This document shows, piece after piece, positions 1 to 5,901 of a stretch of DNA of 11,403 bases. Made by a program: the position numbers and the translations under genes. The notes beneath the pieces are model-generated. The model was given only the letters and a program-made list of their open reading frames with translations, had not been told where the DNA came from and did no database searches. The number at the start of each line of letters is the position of its first letter. The stretch's first letter is position 1. This DNA is from an uncultured Microbacterium sp. (lineage in GTDB: Bacteria; Actinomycetota; Actinomycetes; Actinomycetales; Microbacteriaceae): the NCBI GenBank assembly GCA_937926065.1, contig CALANM010000147.1:1-11403 (forward strand). Direction: 5' to 3'.

Positions 1-562
1 GAGCCGCGGCGTCGAGCACGGCCCCACTCCGACCGCGTGGGTCACGGTCGCCGAAGCGGCGGACTTCACGGCCGCGCGCACCCACGGCATCCGCATCGTG
101 ACGCTCGACCGCGGCTACGCGATCGACGTGCCGGCGCGCGCGCCGTGGCTGCTGCTGGGTGCCAAGACGCTCTCATACGCCGTCAATATGGCGGCGATCC
201 GCGAGGCCAAGCGTCGCGGCGCCGACGATGCGGTGTTCGTCTCGAGCGACGGCTTCGTGCTCGAAGCGCCCACGGCGTCCCTCATCCTTCGCCGCGGTGA
301 CACCTTCGTCACGCCCGCGCCGAATGCCGGCATCCTGCATGGCACGACTCAGCTGAGCCTGTTCGACCATCTCGAGAAGCAGGGCTTCACGACGGCGTAC
401 GAGACGATCCCGGCCGCCGACCTGCCGCGGGCGGATGCCGCGTGGCTCGTGTCGAGCGTGCGTCTGGCGGCGCCCATCGTCGCCGTCGACGGACAGCCGG
501 TCGCCCACGATCGGGAGCTGACGGCATCGATGAACGACTACCTGCTCAGCCCCCGCGACTGA
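1..562 (+). CDS. pabC: Class IV PLP-dependent enzyme, aminodeoxychorismate lyase / branched-chain aminotransferase-like (3' part)
   Basis: The open frame already runs at the left edge (first full codon at base 2) and ends at TGA 560-562, so the N-terminal part is outside the window. About 186 residues are visible. The fold-type IV signature is present: a lysine in G-A-K-T (codon 164-166) fits the Schiff-base lysine, and the stretch D-G-x-V-x-E-A-P-T-A-S about 30 residues later fits the conserved Glu that contacts the PLP ring nitrogen; P-N-A-G-I-L-H-G-T-T then matches the phosphate-binding loop of the family. Family enzymes are 4-amino-4-deoxychorismate lyase (p-aminobenzoate for folate), branched-chain aminotransferase and D-amino acid aminotransferase. 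The lyase is the best guess, because a homologous aminotransferase/lyase (Rv0812) sits next to YgfZ and nitrobindin-like genes in M. tuberculosis. Substrate assignment is inference; class membership is secure. It is followed by a hairpin terminator. Confidence 0.85.
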   Translation, partial: SRGVEHGPTPTAWVTVAEAADFTAARTHGIRIVTLDRGYAIDVPARAPWLLLGAKTLSYAVNMAAIREAKRRGADDAVFVSSDGFVLEAPTASLILRRGDTFVTPAPNAGILHGTTQLSLFDHLEKQGFTTAYETIPAADLPRADAAWLVSSVRLAAPIVAVDGQPVAHDRELTASMNDYLLSPRD

Positions 563-587
563 GTCACGGTCGCAGCGCCGAGTGACC

Positions 588-622
588 CCCGGCCCGCGCG
601 CGGGGGATGTGCGCGGGCCGGG
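588..622 (+). terminator. GC-rich hairpin terminator after the pabC-like gene
   Basis: A perfect 12-bp inverted repeat (CCCGGCCCGCGC at 588-599 and its complement at 611-622) encloses an 11-nt loop, 25 nt after the stop codon. There is no T-run behind it, which is common for terminators of high-GC actinobacteria. The position directly after a stop codon and before a gene-free stretch supports termination of the pabC transcript. Confidence 0.75.
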
Positions 623-873
623 AGCCATGAGTGACGCCGAGGGCGTCGGTGGAGCGGTGACCCTGCTTCGCAGAGGGAGCCGCGGCCGCAGGATCAGGGC
701 TCGGTGGCCCGTATCGATGCACCGCACCCGGGTGGCGGCGCGCCAGGCTCACCCCGAGGCGCGTGCATGGGGGTGCATCGCGGCGGGGAGGGGGCGTCGT
801 CGCATCCGGCGACCCTGTGCGGCTGCCGGCCGGGGGGCGACGCGGCAGGGCACGGACGGCACGTTCTCGGTGA

Positions 874-896
874 CGGCGTGCGGGGGAAGCACGCCG
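874..896. repeat. Perfect 8-bp inverted repeat (hairpin) in the gene-free interval
   Basis: CGGCGTGC at 874-881 pairs with GCACGCCG at 889-896 around the loop GGGGGAA. It could be a terminator for a short transcript, part of an RNA structure or a protein site. No gene is adjacent on either side, so its role is not decided by context. Confidence 0.5.
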
Positions 897-985
897 ATGT
901 CGATATTGGTGTCGTCGGAGTCTGCGATCTCGCCCTGTGGAAGCGACGAGAACGATGGTGCGGACATCGATGTGTGTGCTCCAGA

Positions 986-1011
986 CGTTCCATACGGGGG
1001 AGTATGGAACG
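986..1011. promoter_or_regulatory. Operator 1, palindrome CCATAC-N6-GTATGG
   Basis: The core half-sites CCATAC (990-995) and GTATGG (1002-1007) are exact reverse complements around GGGGGA. The symmetry extends to 10 bp on each side (986-995 with 1002-1011). It shares half-sites and 6-nt spacing with operator 2, whose core begins 29 bp downstream. An inverted repeat of this size directly before a TetR-family gene is the usual form of an autoregulatory operator. Binding by the adjacent regulator is inference. Confidence 0.75.
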
Positions 1012-1017
1012 AGGAAA

Positions 1018-1037
1018 ACCATACGCTAACGTATGGT
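1018..1037. promoter_or_regulatory. Operator 2, palindrome CCATAC-N6-GTATGG over the promoter
   Basis: ACCATACG (1018-1025) and CGTATGGT (1030-1037) are perfect complements around CTAA. The core CCATAC (1019-1024), spacer GCTAAC and GTATGG (1031-1036) repeat the architecture of operator 1. The proposed -10 element (1027-1032) lies inside it and the start codon begins 3 nt after it, so a bound repressor would block RNA polymerase. Confidence 0.78.
1027..1032 (+). promoter_or_regulatory. -10 element TAACGT for the TetR gene, leaderless transcript
   Basis: TAACGT fits the actinobacterial TANNNT -10 pattern and ends 7 nt before the A of the ATG at 1040. The transcript would therefore begin at or within a base of the start codon. 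No Shine-Dalgarno sequence precedes that ATG. I see no clear -35 hexamer. Confidence 0.6.
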
Positions 1038-1039
1038 CC

Positions 1040-1636
1040 ATGGCAAGGCTTCGTCGCGACGAATGGGTCGACGCCGCTTATGAGCTGTTCCAGGCCGAGG
1101 GCCTGGCGGCCGTTCGCGTGGAGGTCCTGGCGCGCACCTTGGGCGCCACGAAGGGCTCGTTCTACTGGCACTTCACCGACCGCCGCGACCTGCTGCGCGC
1201 CGTGCTCGACCGCTGGGAGCAGTCGGAGACGGAGGGCGTGATCGCCGCCGCCGGCGAAGACCTTGCGCCGGTCGAACGGCTCGCCTTCCTCTTCCGTGAG
1301 ATCGCACGCCACAGCTCACTGCGCACGGGAGAGCGCACCCTCTATGTCGATTCGCCGTCACTCGGCGTCGCCGACACGGTCCTTGCGGTCACCGAGCGGC
1401 GCGTCGGTTTCATCGCGTCTGTGCTGAGCGACCTCGGGTTCTCCGACGAGGAAGCGCGCCGTCGGGCAGTGGTCGTCGTCTCGAGCGTGCTCGGCTACCA
1501 GCAGGTGACGGCATCGGCATGGGAAGCCCGCACCGATCCCTACGAGCTCGTCGAGACGCTCTTCCACTTCGTGATCGCAGGCACCGCCGCCGCGAGCGAT
1601 GGCGCCGAGGTCTGGCGCCGCGCGCAGCAGGCCTGA
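1040..1636 (+). CDS. TetR-family transcriptional regulator
   Basis: The protein has 198 residues, normal for the family. Residues 7-52 form the TetR_N DNA-binding domain: helix 1 with A-A-Y-E-L-F, then the helix-turn-helix around 25-45 ending in the typical K-G-S-F-Y-W-H-F, followed by L-L-R-A-V-L. The rest (about 60-198) is a helical ligand/dimer domain without a recognisable ligand signature. The start at 1040 is chosen because the HTH begins at the expected distance and a -10 element lies 7 nt upstream. An in-frame ATG at 1004 would add 12 residues but lies inside operator 1. The frame is open still further upstream, without family similarity. Two matching operators suggest autoregulation. 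No divergent target gene exists here, so its regulon is unknown. It converges on pstB with an 18-nt gap. Confidence 0.9.
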   Translation: MARLRRDEWVDAAYELFQAEGLAAVRVEVLARTLGATKGSFYWHFTDRRDLLRAVLDRWEQSETEGVIAAAGEDLAPVERLAFLFREIARHSSLRTGERTLYVDSPSLGVADTVLAVTERRVGFIASVLSDLGFSDEEARRRAVVVVSSVLGYQQVTASAWEARTDPYELVETLFHFVIAGTAAASDGAEVWRRAQQA

Positions 1637-1654
1637 CCGCGGTCCCGCCGTCGC

Positions 1655-2434
1655 TCAGCCGAAGCGGCCCGAGACGTAGTCCTCGGTCGCCTGCACCGAC
1701 GGGGTCGTGAAGATGGTCGATGTCTCGTCGTACTCGATGAGCCTGCCGGGCTGGCCCGTGCCGGCGATGTTGAAGAACGCGGTCTTGTCGCTGACACGCG
1801 ACGCCTGCTGCATGTTGTGGGTGACGATGACGATCGTGTAGTCCTGCTTGAGCTCCTGGATGAGCTCCTCGATCGCGAAGGTCGAGATGGGGTCGAGCGC
1901 CGAGCAGGGTTCGTCCATCAGCAGGACGTCGGGGGAGACGGCGATCGCGCGCGCGATGCAGAGGCGCTGCTGCTGCCCGCCCGAGAGTCCCGAGCCGGGC
2001 TTGTCGAGGCGGTCCTTGACCTCATTCCACAGGTTCGCACCGCGCAGCGACCGCTCCACCAGGTCGTCGGCGTCGGACCGCGAGATCTTCTTGTTGTTGA
2101 GCTTGACGCCCGCCAGCACGTTCTCGCGGATGCTCATCGTCGGGAAAGGGTTGGGACGCTGGAACACCATGCCCACCTGGCGACGCACGAGCACAGGGTC
2201 GACGCCCGGGCCGTAGAGGTCGTCGCCGTCGAGCAGCACCTGGCCCTCGACGCGTGCTCCGGGGATCACCTCGTGCATGCGGTTGAGGGTCCGCAGGAAG
2301 GTCGACTTGCCGCAGCCGGACGGGCCGATGAAGGCGGTGACGCTGCGGGGCTCGATCTCGAGGGACACGCCTTCGACGGCGAGGAAGTCGCCGTAGTAGA
2401 CGTTGAGGTCGCTGACTTCGATGCTCTTGGACAC
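1655..2434 (-). CDS. pstB: Phosphate ABC transporter ATP-binding protein PstB
   Basis: A 259-residue ATPase, the standard PstB length, energises high-affinity phosphate import at the inner face of the membrane. Visible motifs are Walker A G-P-S-G-C-G-K-S-T (37-45), Q-loop Gln92 in F-Q-R-P-N-P-F-P, ABC signature L-S-G-G-Q-Q-Q-R (150-157), Walker B V-L-L-M-D-E (170-175) with the D-loop S-A-L-D-P, and the H-loop His206 in V-T-H-N. R-P-N-P-F-P-x-S-I and D-E-P-C-S-A-L-D-P are typical of PstB within the ABC superfamily. The start is GTG at 2434 with a weak GAGAGA ribosome site 6 nt upstream. The frame is open further upstream, but that part overlaps pstA and has no PstB similarity. It is the last gene of the pst operon, 29 nt after pstA, and converges on the TetR gene with no obvious terminator in between. 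Confidence 0.97.
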   Translation of the reverse strand: MSKSIEVSDLNVYYGDFLAVEGVSLEIEPRSVTAFIGPSGCGKSTFLRTLNRMHEVIPGARVEGQVLLDGDDLYGPGVDPVLVRRQVGMVFQRPNPFPTMSIRENVLAGVKLNNKKISRSDADDLVERSLRGANLWNEVKDRLDKPGSGLSGGQQQRLCIARAIAVSPDVLLMDEPCSALDPISTFAIEELIQELKQDYTIVIVTHNMQQASRVSDKTAFFNIAGTGQPGRLIEYDETSTIFTTPSVQATEDYVSGRFG

Positions 2435-2463
2435 GTGGGTTCTCTCTGTGGGGCGGATGCCGG

Positions 2464-3561
2464 TCAGCGGCCGAACTTCGGGGCGAACCGCTTCGCGATG
2501 AAGCGGGCCACGAGGTTCAGCAGCATGACGATGAGGATGAGGGTCAGGGCGCCGGCCCAGGCGCGCCCGAGGGCGGCCTCGATGTTGGTGCCCGGGTTCT
2601 GGAACTGCGAGTAGACGAACACCGGCAGGGTCATCATGGGCTGGTCGGCGAGGTTCAGGTTGAGGGAGGTCGTGAAGCCGGCGGTCAGCAGCAGCGGCGC
2701 GGTCTCGCCGATGACACGGGAGATCGACAGCATGATGCCGGTCGTGATGCCGGCGATCGCGGTGGGCAGCACGACCTTCGCGATCGTGAGCCACTTCGGC
2801 ACGCCCAGCGCGTAGGAGGCCTCGCGCAGCTCGTTCGGCACCAGCCGCAGCATCTCCTCGCTGGAGCGCACGACCACCGGGATCATGAGCACGGTCAGTG
2901 ACAGTGCGCCCATGACGCCCATGTAGCGTCCCGGCCCGACGAGCAGGGTGAACAGCGCCACGATGAAGAGACCGGCGACGATCGAGGGGATGCCGGTCAT
3001 GACGTCGACGAAGAACGTGATGGCCCGCGCCAGGCGTCCACGGCCGTACTCGACGAGGTAGATCGAGGTGAGGAGCCCGATCGGAACCGAGATGACGGCG
3101 GCGGTGAGGGTGATGAGCAGGGTTCCCCAGATCGCGTGGACGGCCCCGCCGCCGTCACCGACGACGTTGCGCATCGTCCATGAGAAGAACGTCGGGTCGA
3201 AGCGGGCGATGCCGTCGATGACGACGGTGTACAGCAGCGAGACGAGCGGGATGAGCGCGAGCGTGAACGCGAAGCTCACGAGCACGGTCGCCAGGCGGTC
3301 GGTCGCGCGGCGGCGGCTCTCGACGATGCTCGAGAGCACCACGAGCCCGATCGCGAACACGACGAACCCGAAGAAGATCGTGCCGGCGACGCTGAAGTCG
3401 CGCGGGTCGCCGCCGAAGTTGAGGATCGTGAACACCGTCGCCGAGAAGAACAGCGAGGTGCCCAGGAGCGCCCACGGCAGCCACGTCGGCAGTTGTCCGG
3501 CGGTGAGAGAGTTGGCAGCGATGCGGCGCGAGGCGACCTGCGGAGCGGAGACGACGGCCAT
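2464..3561 (-). CDS. pstA: Phosphate ABC transporter permease PstA
   Basis: This inner-membrane permease pairs with PstC to form the phosphate channel. The 365-residue product has the core permease domain from about residue 95, with six hydrophobic segments. The cytoplasmic EAA loop (about 243-262: L-R-E-A-S-Y-A-L-G-V then an L-P-x-A-x-x-G-I-T-T-G stretch) contacts PstB. The family motif S-R-V-I-G-E-T-A-P-L-L-L-T-A-G follows. Before the core lie two extra hydrophobic helices (about 28-49 and 59-80), so the protein is longer than the roughly 280-300 residues of proteobacterial PstA. The start ATG at 3561 shares one base with the pstC stop (TGATG) and has an AGGAG site 7 nt upstream inside pstC, indicating translational coupling. 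Confidence 0.96.
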   Translation of the reverse strand: MAVVSAPQVASRRIAANSLTAGQLPTWLPWALLGTSLFFSATVFTILNFGGDPRDFSVAGTIFFGFVVFAIGLVVLSSIVESRRRATDRLATVLVSFAFTLALIPLVSLLYTVVIDGIARFDPTFFSWTMRNVVGDGGGAVHAIWGTLLITLTAAVISVPIGLLTSIYLVEYGRGRLARAITFFVDVMTGIPSIVAGLFIVALFTLLVGPGRYMGVMGALSLTVLMIPVVVRSSEEMLRLVPNELREASYALGVPKWLTIAKVVLPTAIAGITTGIMLSISRVIGETAPLLLTAGFTTSLNLNLADQPMMTLPVFVYSQFQNPGTNIEAALGRAWAGALTLILIVMLLNLVARFIAKRFAPKFGR

Positions 3562-4583
3562 CAGTTCGCTCCTGAGAACTCGGCGCGGCGGCTGACGATC
3601 CAGCGCGCGAACGCGTTGACGGCGAAGGTCACGACGAACAGGATCAGACCGGTCGCGATGAGCGCGTTGACGCCGGTGCCGTGCGCTTCGCCGAACTTCA
3701 GTGCGATGTTGGCGGGGATCGGCGTGGGGTTGGTCGAGGTGAGCACCTGGAAGCTCACGACGCCGGATGCCGACAGCACCATCGTCACGGCCATCGTCTC
3801 GCCGAGGGCGCGGCCCAGGGCGAGCATCGCCGCCGAAACCATGCCGCCGCGCGCGAAGGGGAAGACGGCCATGCGGATCATCTCCCAGCGCGTCGAGCCG
3901 AGCGCCAGCGCCGCCTCTTCGTGCAGCTTCGGCGTCTGCAGGAACACCTCGCGGCAGATCGCGGTCATGATCGGGAGGATCATGACGGCGAGCACGAGCG
4001 CCGCCGTGAGGATCGTGCGCCCCGTGGCGGAGACGGTGCCGCTGAACAGCGGGATCCATCCGAGGGTCTCGTTCAGCCACACATAGAACGGCTGCAGGAA
4101 CCCGGCGAAGGTCAGCGCGCCCCACAGGCCGAACACGACCGACGGGATCGCGGCGAGCAGATCGATGACGTAGCCGAGGAGCGCGGCGAGCCGTCGCGGG
4201 GCGTAGTGCGAGATGAAGAGGGCGATGCCGATGCTGAGGGGCGCCGCGATGAGAAGCGCCAGCACCGCGGCCCAGATCGTGCCGAACACGAGCGGGCCCA
4301 CGTAGGCGAAGAAGCTGCGGCCTTTGAGGATCGGGTTGTCGGCCGGGTCTTCCGTGAGGGCCGGCAGCGACTGCACGATCAGGAACACCGTGACCGCGAC
4401 GAGGATCACCAGGATGAGCACGCCCGCGCCGAGTGCGGTGCCCGAGAACAGCACGTCGCCGAGGCGGCGGGTCTTCACGGGGCGGGCGGGGCCGCTGCGC
4501 GTCGGGCGGCGACCGGGTGCCCTTGTCGCCGGGTCGCTGACCTGCGACGCGGCGTCTGCCGGCGGGGCGGTTTCGGTGGTCAT
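3561..4583 (-). CDS. pstC: Phosphate ABC transporter permease PstC
   Basis: A 340-residue membrane protein forms the second half of the phosphate channel. A hydrophilic N-terminal tail of about 45 residues is rich in Ala, Pro, Arg and Thr. Then come a first helix (about 52-75) and the BPD_transp_1 domain with about five more helices. Recognisable stretches are S-I-G-I-A-L-F-I-S, A-A-I-P-S-V-V-F-G-L-W-G, the EAA loop E-E-A-A-L-A-L-G-S-T-R-W (about 219-230) and G-R-A-L-G-E-T-M-A-V. The last separates PstC (G-E-T-M-A-V) from PstA (G-E-T-A-P-L), the subunit encoded next. The start ATG at 4583 is preceded by GAGGAG, and the stop overlaps the pstA start. A hairpin in the 82-nt gap to pstS probably lowers readthrough into this gene. 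Confidence 0.96.
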   Translation of the reverse strand: MTTETAPPADAASQVSDPATRAPGRRPTRSGPARPVKTRRLGDVLFSGTALGAGVLILVILVAVTVFLIVQSLPALTEDPADNPILKGRSFFAYVGPLVFGTIWAAVLALLIAAPLSIGIALFISHYAPRRLAALLGYVIDLLAAIPSVVFGLWGALTFAGFLQPFYVWLNETLGWIPLFSGTVSATGRTILTAALVLAVMILPIMTAICREVFLQTPKLHEEAALALGSTRWEMIRMAVFPFARGGMVSAAMLALGRALGETMAVTMVLSASGVVSFQVLTSTNPTPIPANIALKFGEAHGTGVNALIATGLILFVVTFAVNAFARWIVSRRAEFSGAN

Positions 4584-4618
4584 CTTCTCCTCAGACCTGG
4601 TTCTCTGTTCTCGTGCGG

Positions 4619-4655
4619 GGTGACGCCCCGACCCGTGCGGGGCCGGGGCGTCACC
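4619..4655 (-). terminator. Hairpin between pstS and pstC, likely partial terminator or mRNA stabiliser
   Basis: A perfect 12-bp inverted repeat (4619-4630 with 4644-4655) surrounds a 13-nt loop that can add three inner G-C pairs. It begins 10 nt after the pstS stop and lies 35 nt before the pstC start on the coding strand. No T-run follows. Such a structure behind the binding-protein gene is a common way to make more PstS than membrane subunits, by attenuation or by protecting the pstS 3' end from decay. Which of the two applies cannot be read from the sequence. Confidence 0.72.
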
Positions 4656-4665
4656 GGCGGGCTGT

Positions 4666-5769
4666 TCAGCCGATCAGCGCGATCGCGGCCGCGATCTTCT
4701 CTCGGAGCGTGTCGGACAGCGGTGCCGAGCCCGCGGCATCCGCGGCCACCTGCTGGCCCTCCTCGCTCGTCACGAACTCGAGGTACGAGCGCACGAGCTC
4801 GCCCGTCGTGGGGTCGTCGTACTCCTCGCACGCGATCAGGTAGCTGACCAGTGCGATGGGGTACGAGCCGGCGGGTGCGGATGCCGGGTCGACCTCGAAC
4901 ACGAGGTCACCGGCGCTGCGGCCCTCGGCCAGCGGCGATGCCTCGACGAGCGCGGCGGCCGCCTCCGAGGAATACGGCACGAACTCGTCGCCGACCTTGA
5001 CCGCCACGGTTCCGAGAGACCCGGCCTGCGACGCGTCCGCGTAGCCGATGGTGCCCGAGCCGCTGTTGACGGCGGCGACGACGCCTGACGTTCCCTGAGC
5101 GGCCTCGCCCGACGACAGCGGCCACTCGTCCGACGGCTCGTGCGGCCACGCCTCGGGCGCGACGGCGGCGAGGTAATCGGTGAAGATCTCGCTCGTGCCC
5201 GACGGGTCGGAGCGGTGCACCGGCGAGATCGCGAGGTCGGGCAGGGTCGCGTCAGGGTTGTCGGCGGCGATGGCCGGGTCGTTCCAGTCGGTGATGTCGC
5301 CGTTGAAGATCTTCGCGACGGTCGCGGGGTCGAGGTTCAGCGAGTCGACGCCGTCGAGGTTGAAGACGATGGCGACGGGGGAGATGTACGCAGGGACCTC
5401 GACGATCGCGTCGCTCGCGCACGAGCCGAAGCCGCCCGCGGCGATCTCGTCGTCGTCGAAGGCGCGGTCGGAGCCGATGAACGACTGGCCGCCCGCCAGG
5501 AAGTTGTCGCGGCCGACGCCGGAGCCGGTCGCCTGGTAGTTGACGGTGACGCCGGTGTGGGTGGTCTGGAAAGCGGCGACCCACGCCTGCTGCGCGGCAT
5601 CCTGCGACGAGGCGCCCGTCGCGTTCAGCGTGCCGGTGAGGCCGGCCGCCGGGGAGCTGGGGCCGGTCGTGGCGGCGTCTCCTGCGGGCTCGTTGACGGC
5701 GCACGCGGTGAGCGAGAGCGCTGCGATGGCCGTGATCGCGCCCAGCTGGGCGATGCGAGTGAGCTTCAC
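4666..5769 (-). CDS. pstS: Phosphate-binding lipoprotein PstS
   Basis: The 367-residue product is the substrate-binding lipoprotein of the Pst importer, anchored outside the membrane. Residues 1-22 are a signal peptide with lipobox L-T-A-C and Cys23 as lipidation site. A low-complexity Ala/Thr/Ser/Pro linker (about 24-43) follows, then the PBP-like domain. Phosphate-contact regions of the family are visible: G-A-S-S-Q-D-A (52-58), G-S-G-V-G (82-86), I-G-S-D-R-A-F (98-104) and H-R-S-D-P-S-G-T-S-E around Arg186-Thr192. The product ends without extra domains. The start is GTG at 5769 with an AAGGA site 6 nt upstream and gives a perfect signal peptide. It heads the operon, behind a PHO box at 5854-5875. 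A hairpin follows its stop codon. Confidence 0.97.
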   Translation of the reverse strand: MKLTRIAQLGAITAIAALSLTACAVNEPAGDAATTGPSSPAAGLTGTLNATGASSQDAAQQAWVAAFQTTHTGVTVNYQATGSGVGRDNFLAGGQSFIGSDRAFDDDEIAAGGFGSCASDAIVEVPAYISPVAIVFNLDGVDSLNLDPATVAKIFNGDITDWNDPAIAADNPDATLPDLAISPVHRSDPSGTSEIFTDYLAAVAPEAWPHEPSDEWPLSSGEAAQGTSGVVAAVNSGSGTIGYADASQAGSLGTVAVKVGDEFVPYSSEAAAALVEASPLAEGRSAGDLVFEVDPASAPAGSYPIALVSYLIACEEYDDPTTGELVRSYLEFVTSEEGQQVAADAAGSAPLSDTLREKIAAAIALIG

Positions 5770-5793
5770 TGTGATTCCTTCACATGTCGGGTG

Positions 5794-5814
5794 CGAGCCC
5801 TGGTGCGGGGCTCG
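5794..5814 (-). repeat. Hairpin in the pstS leader
   Basis: CGAGCCC (5794-5800) and GGGCTCG (5808-5814) form a perfect 7-bp stem with a 7-nt loop. It lies between the proposed promoter and the pstS ribosome site, within a leader of roughly 60 nt. It might stabilise the mRNA. It does not cover the AAGGA site, so direct translational control is not indicated. Confidence 0.5.
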
Positions 5815-5834
5815 TCCCAGACGGTAGACACCGA

Positions 5835-5863
5835 CTCTTACGAGGGTGCGCCCTGACAGTGAA
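5835..5863 (-). promoter_or_regulatory. Proposed pstS promoter (-35 TTCACT, -10 TAAGAG)
   Basis: Read on the - strand, TTCACT (5863-5858) and TAAGAG (5840-5835) are separated by 17 nt. The -35 element is part of the second PHO-box repeat, as expected for a PhoP-activated promoter with poor basal elements. An alternative -10, TACCGT at 5826-5821, fits TANNNT but is farther from the PHO box. The choice between them is inference. Confidence 0.45.
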
Positions 5864-5875
5864 CGGAAGGTGAAC
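5854..5875 (-). promoter_or_regulatory. PHO box (PhoP-binding direct repeats) upstream of pstS
   Basis: On the - strand two units, GTTCACCTTCC and GTTCACTGTCA, follow each other with an exact 11-nt period (GTTCAC at 5875-5870 and 5864-5859). This is the architecture known for the actinobacterial response regulator PhoP (direct 11-nt repeats with GTTCACC cores). The site points toward pstS, about 85-105 nt before its start, and predicts induction of pstSCAB under phosphate starvation. The phoR-phoP genes are not in the window. Confidence 0.82.
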
Positions 5876-5901
5876 GGATGCGGTCTGCCGGTGGCGGAGT
5901 C

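Larger units (their letters stand above)
563..1039. other. Gene-free interval between the pabC-like gene and the TetR regulator
   Basis: This 477-bp stretch has open frames on both strands, but none gives a recognisable protein, a good ribosome site or a codon pattern like the neighbours; the translations are arginine-, alanine- and proline-rich shadows. It contains the terminator at 588-622, a second hairpin at 874-896, a 10-bp palindrome ACATCGATGT at 964-973 and the paired operator at 986-1037. I see no tRNA cloverleaf, no transposase remnant and no direct repeat framing it. The part from about 895 to 1037 is visibly less GC-rich than its surroundings, as expected for a regulatory region. 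Confidence 0.6.

Noticed and set aside
704..1039. Possible 112-residue N-terminal extension of the TetR regulator
   Set aside because: The extra part has no family similarity, crosses both operators and the proposed promoter, and is compositionally like non-coding GC-rich DNA. The HTH begins properly from ATG 1040.
1635..1644. 10-bp palindrome GACCGCGGTC between the TetR gene and pstB as a bidirectional terminator
   Set aside because: A palindrome without loop cannot form a useful RNA hairpin of this length, and the 18-nt gap leaves no room for another. Chance in GC-rich DNA is likely.
3681..4847. Long open frame (388 residues) on the + strand opposite pstC
   Set aside because: It is very rich in Arg, Glu, His and Asp and mirrors the GC-biased codons of pstC. 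No domain is visible and no ribosome site supports it.
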